Assembly: GCA_018806985.1 (NCBI GenBank) | Contig: JADANN010000465.1 | Coordinates: forward strand, 992,001 to 1,056,000 | Length of the DNA stretch: 64,000 bases | Direction: 5' to 3' | From: Angiostrongylus vasorum | Taxonomy: Eukaryota; Nematoda; Chromadorea; Rhabditida; Metastrongylidae | Part shown: positions 33,119 to 44,884 of the stretch, in pieces | Layout of the letters: each line of letters starts with the position of its first letter | How positions within the stretch are numbered: position 1 is the stretch's first letter | Translations under genes and position numbers: made by a program | Notes under the pieces: model-generated | Seen by the model: only the letters and a program-made list of their open reading frames with translations | Databases searched by the model: none | What the model was told of the DNA's origin: nothing

Positions 33119-33699
33119 ACCCCCTTGAATTTAAGTTACTTTTTGTAAAACACATCTTAAGTAGAACCACATGGCTGTGATTTGCAAATGTTATGATGAC
33201 ACGATGCCGCCCTTGCGTCGATCGAACCCTCTGCTTATCAGATGAGAGACGACGTGCCCGTTTTTCCAACCACTATCTTTCAGAGTCACCACATAAAAGA
33301 TACACCACATCGAGAGCAAAGTTGGTTTTATACAAACAAATAGAAGGCCAACTTTGCTTCCCGCTACAATGAAATGGACCGATGCTACAATAATCAATGA
33401 AAGGGGGTTTAAGCATAAGTGCTTTCGCAGCTTTTTATAACGAAAATTTAGCTGTCAGTGAACTGATTATTTCCTACGACTTTCGTAATTGACTTGTGCA
33501 ACGTTTTGTGACTTTCAATGGTTTCCCACCTCATAGTGGCGGGCGTTCCAGTGTACCACAGTGAGATGTATACTGATGAAACACTCATTCACCTAGTAAA
33601 GGTCACTAAAGCTGTAAACGAGTTGGGTGTATCCGTTCGAAAGCAGCAAAAAGTGAACTAATTTCATCTAAGACGGTTAAAATAAAGAGCTTCAAAATA
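33119..33699. other. Nothing recognised
   Basis: No gene or named repeat between two SINEs. Confidence 0.4.
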
Positions 33700-33945
33700 A
33701 ATGTGGGATTCAATCACGATAGTGCTGATATATTTGCAAAACTCCGGATCCCAAGTGTTTAAAAGGACCCTCGTGGTGTGGTGGTGAACGCCCTAGCACT
33801 CCGAAAGGGTAATAGCGCGTTCGTTCTCCACTAAAGACACCCGTGGTCCGAAGTTTTGCAAATATCTCCGCACCATTGTGGTTGTATTTCAAAAAATACC
33901 TTACCGTGAAAAACAGTGGTAGGCAGTAAATAAAAAAACTAAATA
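33700..33945 (+). repeat. SINE family 3, plus copy with a short inverted fragment in front
   Basis: 33700-33757 is a minus fragment (GATATATTTGCAAAACTCCGG). It is followed by a plus copy (GTGTGGTGGTGAACGCCCTAG, GTTTTGCAAATATCTC, ATTGTGGTTGTATTTC). Confidence 0.65.
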
Positions 33946-34151
33946 TAGGATAATTTTTGTGCTACTCGACCAAGAAGATCAAAGGGACCTGGTTCTAGCA
34001 CGCAGTAAGACCAAATAGAGAATCTAACTGCACCAGATCTAGTTAGTAAGCAGTATACATGAGACAGTTGAGTGATCAGAATCATTCGAGTTGTCATAGC
34101 GTTCGTTCAACGTGGAAGTGGTTTCGGTTGGTGTAGACAGAAGACGATGTA

Positions 34152-35417
34152 TTAGATTGTTCAGAAATAAATGAGCGTTTTCAATATAATGTTTAAAATG
34201 TCATAACTTGCTTCAAACAAAACTTTATTAATCAAATTAAAGTAATTTTTAATCAACACATTTTTACCAATTAGAAAGAAGTTTGTTTATTTCAGTGGCA
34301 GAAGATTCTGGAGTTCTAGAATCGATGAATTCGTTTAAGGGATTTTTTGCGTCATCGTTGTTGGTGAAGCATTTCTCATGCAGGAAGTTGTCGAGGTGTT
34401 TGAAGAAGTGATGGTCAGTAGGCGAGACGTTTAATGAATATAGAGGAAAAGACAAAGTTTCGTAGCCCCACTCGTCCAACTTCTGCAGCGCTGGTTCCGC
34501 AACGTGGGGCTGGGCGTTTTCGTGGAGAAGATTGGTCCTTTTATTTTGACTAATGCAGGTCATTGTTGGTCGATTTTACGGTGCAATTCGTTGATTTGCT
34601 GGCAATACTTCTTTGCCGCAATCTTTTCGCCGGGTTCAAAAAGCTATGATGGATCAGCCCGGCTGCAGACCACCAAACAGTCACCATAACTTTTTTTGGC
34701 GCAGTTTCACTTTTGGGAAATGCTGTGGGGCATGATGGCAATCCAACCATTGAGTTGAACGTCGCCGTTTGTCGTACATCCACTTCTCGTCGCACGCCAC
34801 AATTCGATCAAGAAAAGAATCGTTTTTGTTGCGCGGCATACGAGCAGACGACACTTCAAAACGGCGATTTTTTCATTATCGTTCAATTCGTGCGGCACCC
34901 ACTTCTCGAGTTTTTTTTTGTCTTTCCTATGCGATTCAAGTGAGTGGAAATTATTCGTGTGCTTACGCCAAGCTGTTCTGTAAGCCCCGAACAGTTGTTC
35001 ACGTGTTTGCTTCCATTAGTGTCTTCCCCTCGTCGTCGTCGTTCCTTATCTTCAAGGTCCAAATCACCACATTGGAATTTCCGGAACCATTTTCGCATCG
35101 TTGATTCACCAACATTACCTTCGCCACAAAGTTCGTTAATGTTTCGATCTGTCTCTGCTGCACTACGATCGAGCTTAAACTCATAAAAGAAAGTTGGAGG
35201 AAAATTCGTTTTTAACATCTAAAATTGCAAAGCTCAGACTTGGTAAAGAAAAAATTTAACTTTTGGCAAAATACAAAGATATGGCTAGAAAAAGCGTAAA
35301 GTCAGCTTTTTAAATATATGATACTGCAAGGTATGAAGAATATTTTCTTTGGAAAAAGTACCTTGAAACAATAGATGTCTTAGAACGCTCGTTTATTTCT
35401 ATTTCTACACAGCCTAA
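34152..35417 (-). mobile_element. Mariner-like DNA transposon, full length by its ends, transposase dead
   Basis: The ends are inverted repeats: TTAGATTGTTCAGAAATAAA at 34152, and the complement of TTAGGCTGTGTAGAAATAGA ending at 35417, both continuing into AAYGAGCGTT. The 1266-bp span fits mariner. Minus-strand frames give the N-terminal helix-turn-helix (FYEFKLDRSAAETDRNINEL, TMRKWFRKF), the first catalytic Asp (CDEKW) near 34775, and the C-terminal part at 34563-34264 (LLHENAQPHVAEPALQKL, SPTDHHFFKHLDNFL). The frame is split by several shifts. The second catalytic Asp (usually HDN) is Glu (HEN). A TA lies at the left end, but GA at the right, so the target duplication is not intact. Confidence 0.85.
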
Positions 35418-35944
35418 GACGAGAGACGTGTGCCGTTAGACTCAGAGTAAGCTGTAAGTCCAAGGATTTTGTTAGCACAATGATTCTCAGTTTACTAAGG
35501 TGGGATATTGGATGCTCAAGATGAAAACGTTAACTCCATTTTGTCACTAAAAATGAATCGTGTTAATGCTTGATTTGAAGAGAGTTATTTTACAACTATG
35601 TCGTCTCTAGAACTATCCAAAGATGTTTTCTTGTTATCCCAAGGCAAACTTGTTGGAACAAAAAGTATCTGCTTCAAAAACTGGAAGATGTTCTCATTAA
35701 AGAGTGGGATGAAGGTGGTCATTATTTTAGAATCCATATAAATTTGCTGTGTGATAAGCACTTTGCCAATTACGTTTGGAAGTCCAAAACGGAAGCCAAT
35801 GAGTTTTAGTGCCTTATAATTTCTTCTGTAATTAACAGTATTGGGTCTTCAAACGAAACAGTGAAGTGGTTTATGCTGTGTGGAATGTAAAACATTCCTG
35901 AGCACTGTTCTCATTTATGGACAATATCTATGATCGATCCTTCC
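35418..35944. other. Nothing recognised
   Basis: AT-rich spacer between the mariner element and a family-4 copy. Confidence 0.4.
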
Positions 35945-36262
35945 AACGGTTTATCGCCTCATCGTGGCTGCGAGGTGTTCTTGGGTGTCGGGCTGCCATG
36001 TACAGCGGAGGGATTCATCCTACCGCAAGCCCTCCCTAGCTGAGAAAGAGTCCGGCGTTTCCATCACCAATACCAGGATCCACCATCGTCCTAGTATTAA
36101 AGTATCGGCGATTATTTGTGGTGGTGACGACCTGGGTCAGACTGGTCAGGTTGACCTTGGCTCTGCAGCAACCACAATGGCTTAACCAGCAAATCCCCGA
36201 AAAATGGAGATTGTACTGGGGCCCGCACAACCAGTGAGGAGCGGCCATTAAAGTATCAAAAA
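35945..36262 (-). repeat. Interspersed repeat family 4, internally shortened
   Basis: From GGTTTATCGCCTCATCGTGGC to CGCACAACCAGTGAGG and AAGTATC, with about 60 bp missing inside. It abuts the stop codon of the small secreted-peptide gene. Confidence 0.7.
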
Positions 36263-36605
36263 CTATCTATAATTGATATGTTTGAGATCAAAAGCAGAAC
36301 TCGTGTAAGCCCGCACAACTGGCGTAATTTTCTCATTTAATTTTTTCACAGCTTTATAAAAGCATCTGTAGAAAAAATCTACATTTTATGTAAGCAGTTC
36401 TGACATCTAGCACTGCATTTTTTGTTCAAAAAGTTCAATAGGATAGAGCAGAAGTGAGCGAAAATCGAAAGGGAGGATAGAAGAGAGAAAGGAACGCCTG
36501 AATTGAGACAATCTCAACCCACTTTGACGATGTCACCGGTAACGTGAATACGGTAGCGAGCATGGAGAACAACACCATGGAGAAGACGACGACAGTCTGC
36601 CGCAT
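36263..36605 (-). CDS. Small secreted peptide, two exons, 61 residues
   Basis: Exon 1 (36605-36523) encodes a signal peptide, MRQTVVVFSMVLFSMLATVF, then TLPVTSSK, and ends at a GTGGGT donor in phase 2. The intron ends in ttttttctacag. Exon 2 (36365-36263) is open only in the matching frame: CFYKAVKKLNEKITPVV and on to INYR and TAG. The mature part would be about 40 residues, basic, with one Cys. No family recognised. The stop lies at the edge of a family-4 repeat, so the 3' UTR is repeat-derived. A TATA-like element lies 65 bases upstream of the ATG. Further exons, or a chance pairing, cannot be excluded. Confidence 0.42.
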
Positions 36606-36666
36606 AGTTTCTGCTCGATGAACACCGCGTGATGTTGACGAGGTGCTATTGATCTGGATGTTTTGC

Positions 36667-36674
36667 GTTTTATA
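36667..36674 (-). promoter_or_regulatory. TATA-like element of the secreted-peptide gene
   Basis: On the minus strand AAATATAAAACGC lies about 65 bases before the ATG at 36605. Confidence 0.35.
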
Positions 36675-36679
36675 TTTGA

Positions 36680-37365
36680 TTCCCTCTGGGGCGTGGGCCC
36701 ATAGAAAAACTGGTTAGCACCGGAATATAATTACACTTTTTCTAATGTTATATCTGGATGAAACTCTTATGTTTTTCAATCTATAAAACCAGAAATTGAG
36801 CTTAAATTGGAGAATTTCTACAAAGATCAAGCAGATATTTTTCCCCATGGCAAATACCAAAAACTCAGGAACCAAATTCCTTGGAATGCTTAGGGTTTGG
36901 CCAATCTTCTACTAAACGCTACCGCTGTCTTCTTCCTTTGGTGGCTCCTCCACAGCATACTTTGAAAAGAACTCTTCCAATCTTCGGCTCGATCTACATC
37001 GAAGACTGCAAAAGCGTGGGTAATAAAGCACCGCACAGCTCCGGTTGTATGTCGGGCGTTTATGATAGGCGTCGTGTGGTCAAGTGAGTGTGGAATTTCT
37101 ACGAAACAATTCATCAAGTCTGATGCCATTATACAATTGTATTTGTCATTGGGAATAAAACTCAAAAACATCAAGTCCTTACATATCATTTATTCACTTA
37201 ATTCATTGAGTATTTTGGTTAGGAATCAAGGACGAAGTTTTTTTGGGAGACGATTTAGGCAGTGGATTCTCTGAGGGATTAAACTTTTTTGCTCTATACA
37301 TTTCTTTGCTCAGGGGATATGTTGCTCTTAGAATAATTAAAGAAATGTTTTCCGTAGACTATCGA
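36680..37365. other. Nothing firmly recognised
   Basis: A 99-codon minus frame (37189-36890) has ordinary composition but no motif or splice context. It was not accepted as a gene. Confidence 0.35.
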
Positions 37366-37369
37366 CCAA

Positions 37370-37745
37370 GAGGCAGATAGTACAGCGGTAGTGATGTCCG
37401 TCATCACAAGCATAGTGCTAGTTCCAATCCGCTCCAGGTCTACCAAGGCTCTCATCACTCCGGAGTCGGGAAATTGGTACCGGACTTCTCTAGGAAGAAA
37501 CCCCTCTCTGCAATCCAATTGGAAACGCTCCAGCTCGGCTATCTCAGTACTTCAAGGAGAATTGCTCTACCAGCGTTCTACGGCATTCAAAATGAAATGA
37601 AAATCCTCAAACAGCAACCGAAACCACACATAAAACTAGGATGACTCTCCTGGACGATGTATGCATGGAAACGAATTGGATGTGAGAAGTGCTTGGATCT
37701 GCACAGTAGATGTGAAGACGGATCAAATAAAATAAAAAAAAATAA
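37370..37745 (+). repeat. SINE family 2 copy, full length
   Basis: From GATAGTACAGCGGTAGTGATG through GTGCTAGTTCCAATCC, GAAATTGGTACCGGAC and GAAATGAAAATCCTCAAACAGC to GTGAAGACGGATCAAATAAAAT. Confidence 0.75.
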
Positions 37746-37999
37746 AACGGTTATCGATCATGGCGTTGTTCTTGTCGAAAGACCATTTCAGAGATTTTAG
37801 AAATAAGTGAGATCTCTGGAAAGAGAAACGCTTTTTGATTAGATAACAGCGCATTTAAAAAACGTTTGATAGCGAGGTGCTGAATAAATAACTTTATCAC
37901 TGCTCTGCCAACCGCTAGTGAAAGAAAAGTGAAGAGCTATTAGTAAGATAGATTACAAGGTTTGCTACCAAATCGTTACATACTGTCAAATCAAATCAC

Positions 38000-38262
38000 T
38001 GTGATTTCGACTACAGTCTCAGCTTAACTGGGTTCATTGCCGATTTAGGCTCACCAGGTCAATCCCGTTGACGACTGATTGCTGATGACACTGATCAATA
38101 GAACTAGCTGAAAGACAAGCGAAACGCAGTACCCGCATGGTGTGGCGGTAAACGCTTTGGCACATGGAAAGGGTAATAGCACGTTCGTTCCCAATCGCAG
38201 AGATCTGCGGTCCGGAGTTTTGCAAATATCTCAGCATCATTGCGGTGGTACAAAAATCACTA
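38000..38262 (+). repeat. SINE family 3 copy
   Basis: CAGCTTAACTGGGTTCATTGCC, GGTGTGGCGGTAAACGC, GTTTTGCAAATATCTCAGCATC. Confidence 0.7.
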
Positions 38263-38627
38263 TAAAGGTTTATAAAAGAAGGCAACTTCAGTGGAAGAGA
38301 GAAGATTTTGTGTTATTTTATTTCATTCCACATGAGCCCATATTTACAATGGTGTGCTTCGCATTCATTTTCAATCAAGGACATCGGAATGGTGCGAAAT
38401 TTCTGTATTGCTTTGCAAATGCCGTTGAATGTTGCTGGTGTTAAATTACCTGAAATTCTAGGAAGCAGTGCTGGGGGTGTTACCTAAACCGACAGTAGTC
38501 CGACTTTGTGGATTCAAGGGAACCGTTCGCAAACAATCTGGTGCCATTTTCCTTACCAGCGTCGCCATCGTTCTTCTTCCTGGGTTCCAAGATGAGTTAG
38601 CCAAAATTTAGCTGAATTCTTAACAAT

Positions 38628-38770
38628 AACTGACTAGATTTGGATACGCTCACCTCGGTTCTCCAGGAAAACGCAATACCTAAGTCAGTAAAACTCCGAA
38701 ATTATGGAAATTGTGCTAGGACTCGCACAACCACTGAAGACAGGCTGTGCAAGTATCCATGTAAGTAACT
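38628..38770 (-). repeat. Family 4 fragment
   Basis: CTCACCTCGGTTCTCCAGGAAAACG, CTCGCACAACCACTGAAGAC and AAGTATCCATGTAAGTA mark one end of the unit. Confidence 0.6.
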
Positions 38771-39585
38771 GACTAGATTTAGTTCATTCCAGTCTCCATG
38801 AAATTTTCTTGAGACGCTAAAATTATTGCCGTTCATAACGGCTCTCATGGTAAGTTATGGAATCATAGGGATTACTGTAATTCTTTTCAAGGAACAGCAC
38901 AACAGTCATCACTAATTGAATAGAGTTGCGTGGATCCAAAAAGTGAGGCATTTTCAATGTCCTGGACTGCAGATTTTTTTATTTTGTGTTCGTCAGTTAT
39001 ATTTATGAAGACGCTTTTTCATAAGTGCTATGAAGAAATCGCAATTTAGTTGAAATGTCAACCCAGAGCAGCGGAAGGTTGAGAAATGCACTCAAGCAAA
39101 AAGATAAGCTCGGAGTTTTTGATTCTGTTAGGTGCTCGGTGCCTTTCTTGAGAGGCCCAAGCACAGACCATGCTCTTTCCATATTCTCCAATACTTTTCC
39201 TACATTGCATTTTCCTTTATCATGGGAGTTCATCGGAATACGATGTGTTTTCTGTAACTCTGAATGAACCATCTGCTTCGAATTGCTTTCCAATGCACCA
39301 AAAGCGCTTCATAAACTAGCATTTCTTCCGACTCATTTGCCATTGTTTCGTTCTTCGAACATCGTCTAACTTTCCAAACATCAACTATGCCCCCTGTCAT
39401 TCTTAAGAACGTAACATTTTCGTCAGCAAATCATGGTTGCAAAAGAACTGGCAGTCAATACTTATGCTTTTTTTTAATCACAACTGGGCGACTGCAGTGC
39501 AGTAGAAAACAGTTTTTGCATGTTAGTTCTGCCCTCCCCGAACGAATCTCTCCATGAGAATGGGATACGGGCGGTAAGAGAGATA
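38771..39585. other. Nothing firmly recognised
   Basis: Both strands carry open frames of 70-96 codons at 39003-39293 with no family or splice support. Confidence 0.35.
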
Positions 39586-39589
39586 TGGC

Positions 39590-40085
39590 CTCTTTATGAA
39601 GCTCATATCTTAGTTGAAAGTAAGATTTTTCAGCCTAATGTTTCGTTTTTGCAGTGTTTTGTTAAGCAACGTGTGTTCGTTGAGTAACAAGTTGGTTCTT
39701 TTTTGGTGACTAGTGCAATAATCAGGCAATACTTCTCCTTAGCAATGGCTTCGAAAGGCTACAAGAAGTTGCAATGTATGATCTCATCCACAGTACGGGA
39801 AATATTGTTATGACTGTATATCTAGTTTTTGGGTCTCAAATTTGCCTTTGGGGAACACTGTTGTTCTTCATCAACATCTAGCACCGCATAGTCATCAGTT
39901 CTCGTATAGAATCAATTTTCACATCCATAAAAGAGGTCGTTTTATCACGTGAAAGGTGTAATCTGGACTTTACAGGAATGGACTTTTTGCTCTTTATTCA
40001 AACAGTGCTAAAACCATTTATCAAGTTCTTCTGACCTGCAAATTTACTTTGTCTGATACTATTCGTTTACAGTTTATAAGCTTTT
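39590..40085 (-). mobile_element. Mariner transposase remnant
   Basis: Minus-strand fragments in shifting frames follow the mariner order around the second catalytic region (CSPKANLRPK, a WD-like block, then EKYCLIIALVTKKEPT). No intact frame or ends remain. Confidence 0.4.
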
Positions 40086-40186
40086 CCTCAATCTCCTATG
40101 CAGTTGTGCATGTTTTCGCTTCAGTTTGAGAGTTCAAAGAGTTATCTTAAAATTGTCCCGTCACTAACCCACATATTTTATTCTTA

Positions 40187-40446
40187 AAAAAAGGATAAAG
40201 CTCTCGGCGTTGATCAATCCTTGAGAGATGCGCCATGCATTCAACTTCACTAAGTATCGTTGGAGGTGATTGAATGCATATCTCACCCTTTACAATGATT
40301 CGCGGTGGCTTACCGATGTACCGAGCCAGTGTTGTTATCCTGCCAGACAAGTCTGGCACCAATTTGGCGACTCCGGAGGGATGGAAGGCTTGGTGGGCCA
40401 TGGGTGCCGGGATCGATTCCACGTGTGTCGCAGTGGCGCCTCCAAC
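40187..40446 (-). repeat. SINE family 1 copy
   Basis: Minus-strand full-length body from AAAGGATAAAGCTCTCGGCG to GTGTCGCAGTGGCGCCTCC. Confidence 0.75.
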
Positions 40447-40744
40447 CTTTTTATTCTTAGAGATCTAATCTTCACAGCGGATATTTTAGAAGCAAAAAAT
40501 CTACAGTGTGGTTTGTGATGACCATGTACTAAAATCCAATACTGGTATTACGAGTCGTTTCCGCGCCTTCATCTTCAAATATCAAATCGTTGAGAAAATT
40601 GCACCTTTTCGCTCTCTTTCCTGATTGTTTCTTATTATAAAAAAAATACGTTTTCATGTGGAACGGGACACGAACGTATAAACCTTTTTTTGAAAGCGAA
40701 GTATCAAAGTGCAAACAAATTGAGTAAAATTTTCAGACACTTAA

Positions 40745-40745
<1 letters not shown>

Positions 40746-40803
<58 letters not shown>
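40746..40803. repeat. (TA)n microsatellite, about 58 bp
   Basis: TA repeats directly before a family-2 SINE. Confidence 0.95.
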
Positions 40804-40806
<3 letters not shown>

Positions 40807-40825
40807 GTATTTATAGATATATACG

Positions 40826-41138
40826 TGCGAGGATAGCGCAGCGGTTAGCGATACCGTCGATCTGGAAGCAAAGGCACTACTTCGACTCCACCCCAGTGAT
40901 CTCCAATCCACGTGGGAACGCATAAGCACGGCTTTCTGCAAAATTGCAAGGTGCATTGACTCGAGCAGCAATTTACGACATTCGTAAGGGAGAAGAAATC
41001 CCTCAAGCAACAACCAAACTAACACGCGAATGTGTTCGAAGGCCATTGTGAGGGATTAATGCGAGAAAAACGAATCGAAGACAAGAAGTGCTAGGATTCA
41101 CACAATAAATGTGATGACGGGTCGTGCAATAAAAAAAA
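40826..41138 (+). repeat. SINE family 2 copy
   Basis: tRNA-like head GATAGCGCAGCGGTTAGCGA, box B-like CTTCGACTCCACC, tail CACACAATAAATGTGATGACGGGTCGTGCAATAAA. Confidence 0.7.
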
Positions 41139-41477
41139 TACGTAAATATCATTGTGTTAACCATCGTTTAACTCAGGCAGGCACAAGTGTACTTCATTTG
41201 AGCCCAACGAGCATCATAGCTGGTCTGTGGACTCGGCCCATTCGAGGGGCACGAGAGCATTATACTTCTCATATGAGGCTCTCTATTCTAGTCATTCTTG
41301 GGAAATAGGTAGACAGTGCATCCCAAATGAATGGTATAGGACGTTTTCATAGTTGGTCTTCCAGAATGAAATGTCAAACTCCTCAATAAAACGGCGAATA
41401 AGCTCTTCATAGCTCGTCGCTAACACTATCAGCCACAATAGGTCCTAAAAGAAGAAGAATTATTTAAATTGGAGAGA

Positions 41478-41728
41478 TGTTCTGCAATATCCACATGGTC
41501 CATGGTTCGAGCTTGCCAAGTCATCCATCCGCGGTCGGGAAATCAGTACCAGATTTGCCTTGGAGGATAGCAGCACTGACTTGATACATCAGTAGCCCAC
41601 CGCAAGTACAGGCAAAATATGCATTCATTAATATCTAAAGATGTTTGGTAAAGTCTAATGTATGTCGCATTCCCTAAAGACTGATCAATGCTGAGCGCTT
41701 TATCCTTTAGCATTTGCTTTAAGTTGGA
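41478..41728 (+). repeat. SINE family 1 copy, diverged head
   Basis: Body GGTCGGGAAATCAGTACCAGA, GATAGCAGCACTGACTTGATAC, end GACTGATCAATGCTGAGCGC. Confidence 0.65.
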
Positions 41729-42004
41729 CGTAAAATGCGCTATGATGAGAGATATCACGTATTACACACATGGTAACTGGCCAAATCCTGCTTTGCGCCA
41801 TCGAAGTAGTACACGAGCCTATAAGCAAATTCTAAGTCCTTTGTGAAAGCAAGATTCAACGAAACGAAAGACAAGCAAACGAATGAACAAAAATCTGCAA
41901 AACATCTGTGAAGATATATCATAGAAAAAAGTCTACAACCTTCAACAATTAACAACCCATTGATTACTAACAAATCAAACATTGGAGTACAGAAAAGGAT
42001 TTAT

Positions 42005-42062
42005 ACCTGAATACTTGGACGATCTCCTTCAGGAGTTGTACGGAGCCCAACCCCAGCACACA
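42005..42062 (+). repeat. Family 4 terminal fragment
   Basis: GAATACTTGGACGATCTCC and CCCAGCACACATT match the first 60 bases of the unit. Confidence 0.35.
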
Positions 42063-43900
42063 TTAAACTTATCTCATTGAGGTTACTATTTCGTAGCCAT
42101 TGGAGATGGCTATTTGCCGAAACCCAATTCCAGCTCACCTCACAAACACCCAAATGTTCCTAGAACGTCTACGTAACGCGTCTCCTAATAACGCGTACGT
42201 GATGGAGTCCTTCGACGTTACTGCGTTTGTACACCAACGTATCGAATGACTCCGCAATGCAAGCCATCTTCGAACTTCTTGTTAAACATGAAGGAAGAAT
42301 AAATATGCATGGCTTGTCCATTCAGCAGCTAATGGCTCTCCTAAAGGAGTGCCTAAACTGCTCGATTTTCAGATGGTCTGGGAAGTATTTCGCGCAAATA
42401 AGGGGGGTTGGCTATGGGACAGCGACTGGCACCAAGCCTTGCCATTGTATTCATGTCTAAGATAGAAGCCCCTGCTCTCGATCTCCGGCCACTACTCTAC
42501 TGCAGATATGTAGATGATTGTTTTGTCATCTTCTCTACGCAGGAGGAGATGGACAAATGCTTTGAATTATTGAACGAGCAGTCTGAGTACATTAAGTTCA
42601 CCCGGGAGAAACCGAGAAAAGACTGGCTTCCGTTTTTAAACGTCCAGATAAGCCTATCAAGTAGCGGTTACCTGACAAAGTGGTACCGAAAGCCAAGTAA
42701 CAAGAACATCCTCGTTCACTTCCTTTCTTCCCACCCTTCACACACAAAGAGGGCGCTTGTGAGAAACATGTTTCGAACAGCCACCTCTGTGTGCACAACC
42801 GGGGAACTAAAGGAAGAATCGCGCGACTTGGCTCGGCAAATAGCCATCTCCAATGGCTACGAAATAGTAACCCCACGAGATAAGTTTAGAAGGAGAGCGA
42901 CGCGCCCAATCGAAACACTTGGCCAAAAAAAAGAAAGTCCCGTTTATGCTGCCCTTTATTAGCGATGAAGTAAGCGTAGCGATTAAACGATGCTTAAGAA
43001 GGGCAGGTCTAGAGGAATCGGTAGCGATAGTTGAAATACCACCGGCTACTCTACGTCGTCAGTTAGTTCGTAACCGCCTGTATGACCGTCTATGCGAAAC
43101 AACAAATTGCGTAATCTGCCCTTACGGCAGGGACGGTGATTGCATGAGTTCAGGTACGATATACCTGATCTCGTGTAATAATTGCGGAGATGAATATATT
43201 GGCGAAACGGGCAGGCCTTTGTGTATCCGTATAAAAGAACACCTAGATGGCAAACGAAAACTAAGACAAAGTACCCCACTAGGCACGCATAGGATACAAA
43301 AGCACAGCGGGGACGATTTTGAAGTAAAAGTCAATATCCTTGCGCAGGAGACTAGAACACCAGCGCGAAAACTTCTTGAGGCTTTTTGGATAAATGCCAA
43401 AAACCCTACAATGAATAGCAGGGATGAATGCCCAGAGGTCATACGCGACCTGACCCCGTATGTTCGCATCAATTTCTGATGTGGGATGGTGCAGTCATCA
43501 ACCTTATGCGACCATAATCAGCTGTTCTAATCTTCCTCATGGGAAGGCACGTAAAAAAGCGGTGAGTTTTTTTCGAGAAGCTGTTGACCATGTAATTACC
43601 ATAGAGTTTTTCGTCTTTTTGTAAGTGTCATTGAAGCGTTTGGCCTAGTAAATTGTATGTCAGTATACCCTTCCAGGCTCTGAAGAAGGCGATACTGCCG
43701 AAACGTCAGCTACTGTTGTATTGTACTGTGTTTTTGTATGGAAGTAAATGTATGCTGTTTAACAACCTCGCGATTGCTGAACAAGAAAACGACGCTTTCA
43801 TATTCCAAATGCCGAGGTTAATAGAAAGTCGATCCTGGGAACTGTCGTTCTCTATATTTTTTGGACGGCCAAGGTATACGTACAAGGTGGTCTTTGTGAT
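42063..43900 (+). mobile_element. Penelope-like element, best-preserved copy
   Basis: RT frame pieces are THPIPAHLTNTQMFLERLRN and MESFDVTA, then YTNVSNDSAMQAIFELL (from 42230), then GQRLAPSLAIVFMSKIE with catalytic YVDD at 42507-42518 in a frame open from 42408 to 42962. The GIY-YIG frame follows at 42919-43479 (NCVICPYGRDGDCMSSGTIY, GDEYIGETGRPLCIRIKEH, KLLEAFWINAKNP). PLEs copy themselves with this RT and nick DNA with the GIY-YIG nuclease. Three frame changes separate the pieces, each at a homopolymer: TTT at 42226, six G at 42402 and eight A at 42925. The 3' part carries a hammerhead-like motif. The first 56 bases are an inverted copy of 42832-42890. Confidence 0.88.
43670..43717 (+). 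ncRNA. Hammerhead-ribozyme-like motif
   Basis: CTGAAGA (43680-43686), stem II GGC/GCC, GAAA (43700-43703), CGTC, cleavage predicted after 43707. Stem I pairs GGCT with AGCT (one G-U). ACGT at stem III is self-complementary. Confidence 0.55.
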
Positions 43901-44884
43901 CAGAGAACCATCCAGTTCGATCTGTTCGCCTTCGCACTATTAGTTTCTCATGAATTCGGTCTTCCGATTTATGCGTAGCCCAATTAATTTTCCTCATTCT
44001 TTGAACTCATTGATCGTCATTTCTGCTTAGGTGGTACTTCCTGGGGAAGACGACGATATTGGCGGAGCGAAAATCTAATAGGGATTTTCCATGAATAAGG
44101 ATACCTTTCTCATCTCACTCGAGTGATTCATATCCACTGAAGTGCGACACTAAACAGCTTTGGGGGATATTGTGTCTCCTTATCGAACCTCTTTTCTTAT
44201 GAGTATGCTAAGAGATCTATGGATAGGCCGTATTTCCGTGGTGCAGTTCCGATAACATTCGGCTAGTGTGCTAATAGGAGTGGTCCACTCCTTGATCGAC
44301 GATCGCCTATAGGATTGCCTTTGTTTCGACACTGTTAAATACTTTTCCATAGAAGACAAAAGTCAGGACAAGAGGCAGGTGGTATTAGCGACACACTTCA
44401 GTGATCCTGGACACGGTTTGATCGAGTCCATGCAGAAAAATCTCTGTTGCAATCATGCTCGCTCAACTGGTTGCGCCTTAACCCATGTCCTTGATATGCG
44501 CTACAGAATAATCTTCGTGAGGTGTTAAAAAAGAGAAGCTAAAAGAAAAAGAGCATTTCGAAAATTGTATGTTCAACGACATCCGCCGTTTTCATTGTTG
44601 ACTCAGCACCAGCAAAAACAGGCTGGTTATCTAAGTTGTGGATGAAATGACGAGTTCGTGGAACGTAGTTATGACTTTTGGGATAATCTTCAAACTAAGT
44701 CTTTGTAACACATTATATATTGTGGTGATTACAAGAGCTTTGCGCATAAATACAAGGCCACGAGGCGCTGATACACAAGTACGAAATGAAAGAACCGGAA
44801 TTCTCGATTCGGCACACATAACACTATGGTGTTGAAGACAGTGCGAAAGGGAGAGGAAGATAGGAACAGGGAGAAGGACCGTTT
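43901..44884. other. Mostly unrecognised; possible family-2 SINE head near 44375-44455
   Basis: AGGCAGGTGGTATTAGCGACAC and GGTTTGATCGAGTCC resemble a tRNA-derived head. The rest gives no support for a gene or repeat. Confidence 0.3.

Noticed and set aside
35945..36262. Coding frames of about 70 codons on both strands
   Set aside because: Repeat family 4; same frames in other copies.
42598..43472. Minus-strand frames of 77-116 codons
   Set aside because: They are antisense to the PLE coding region.
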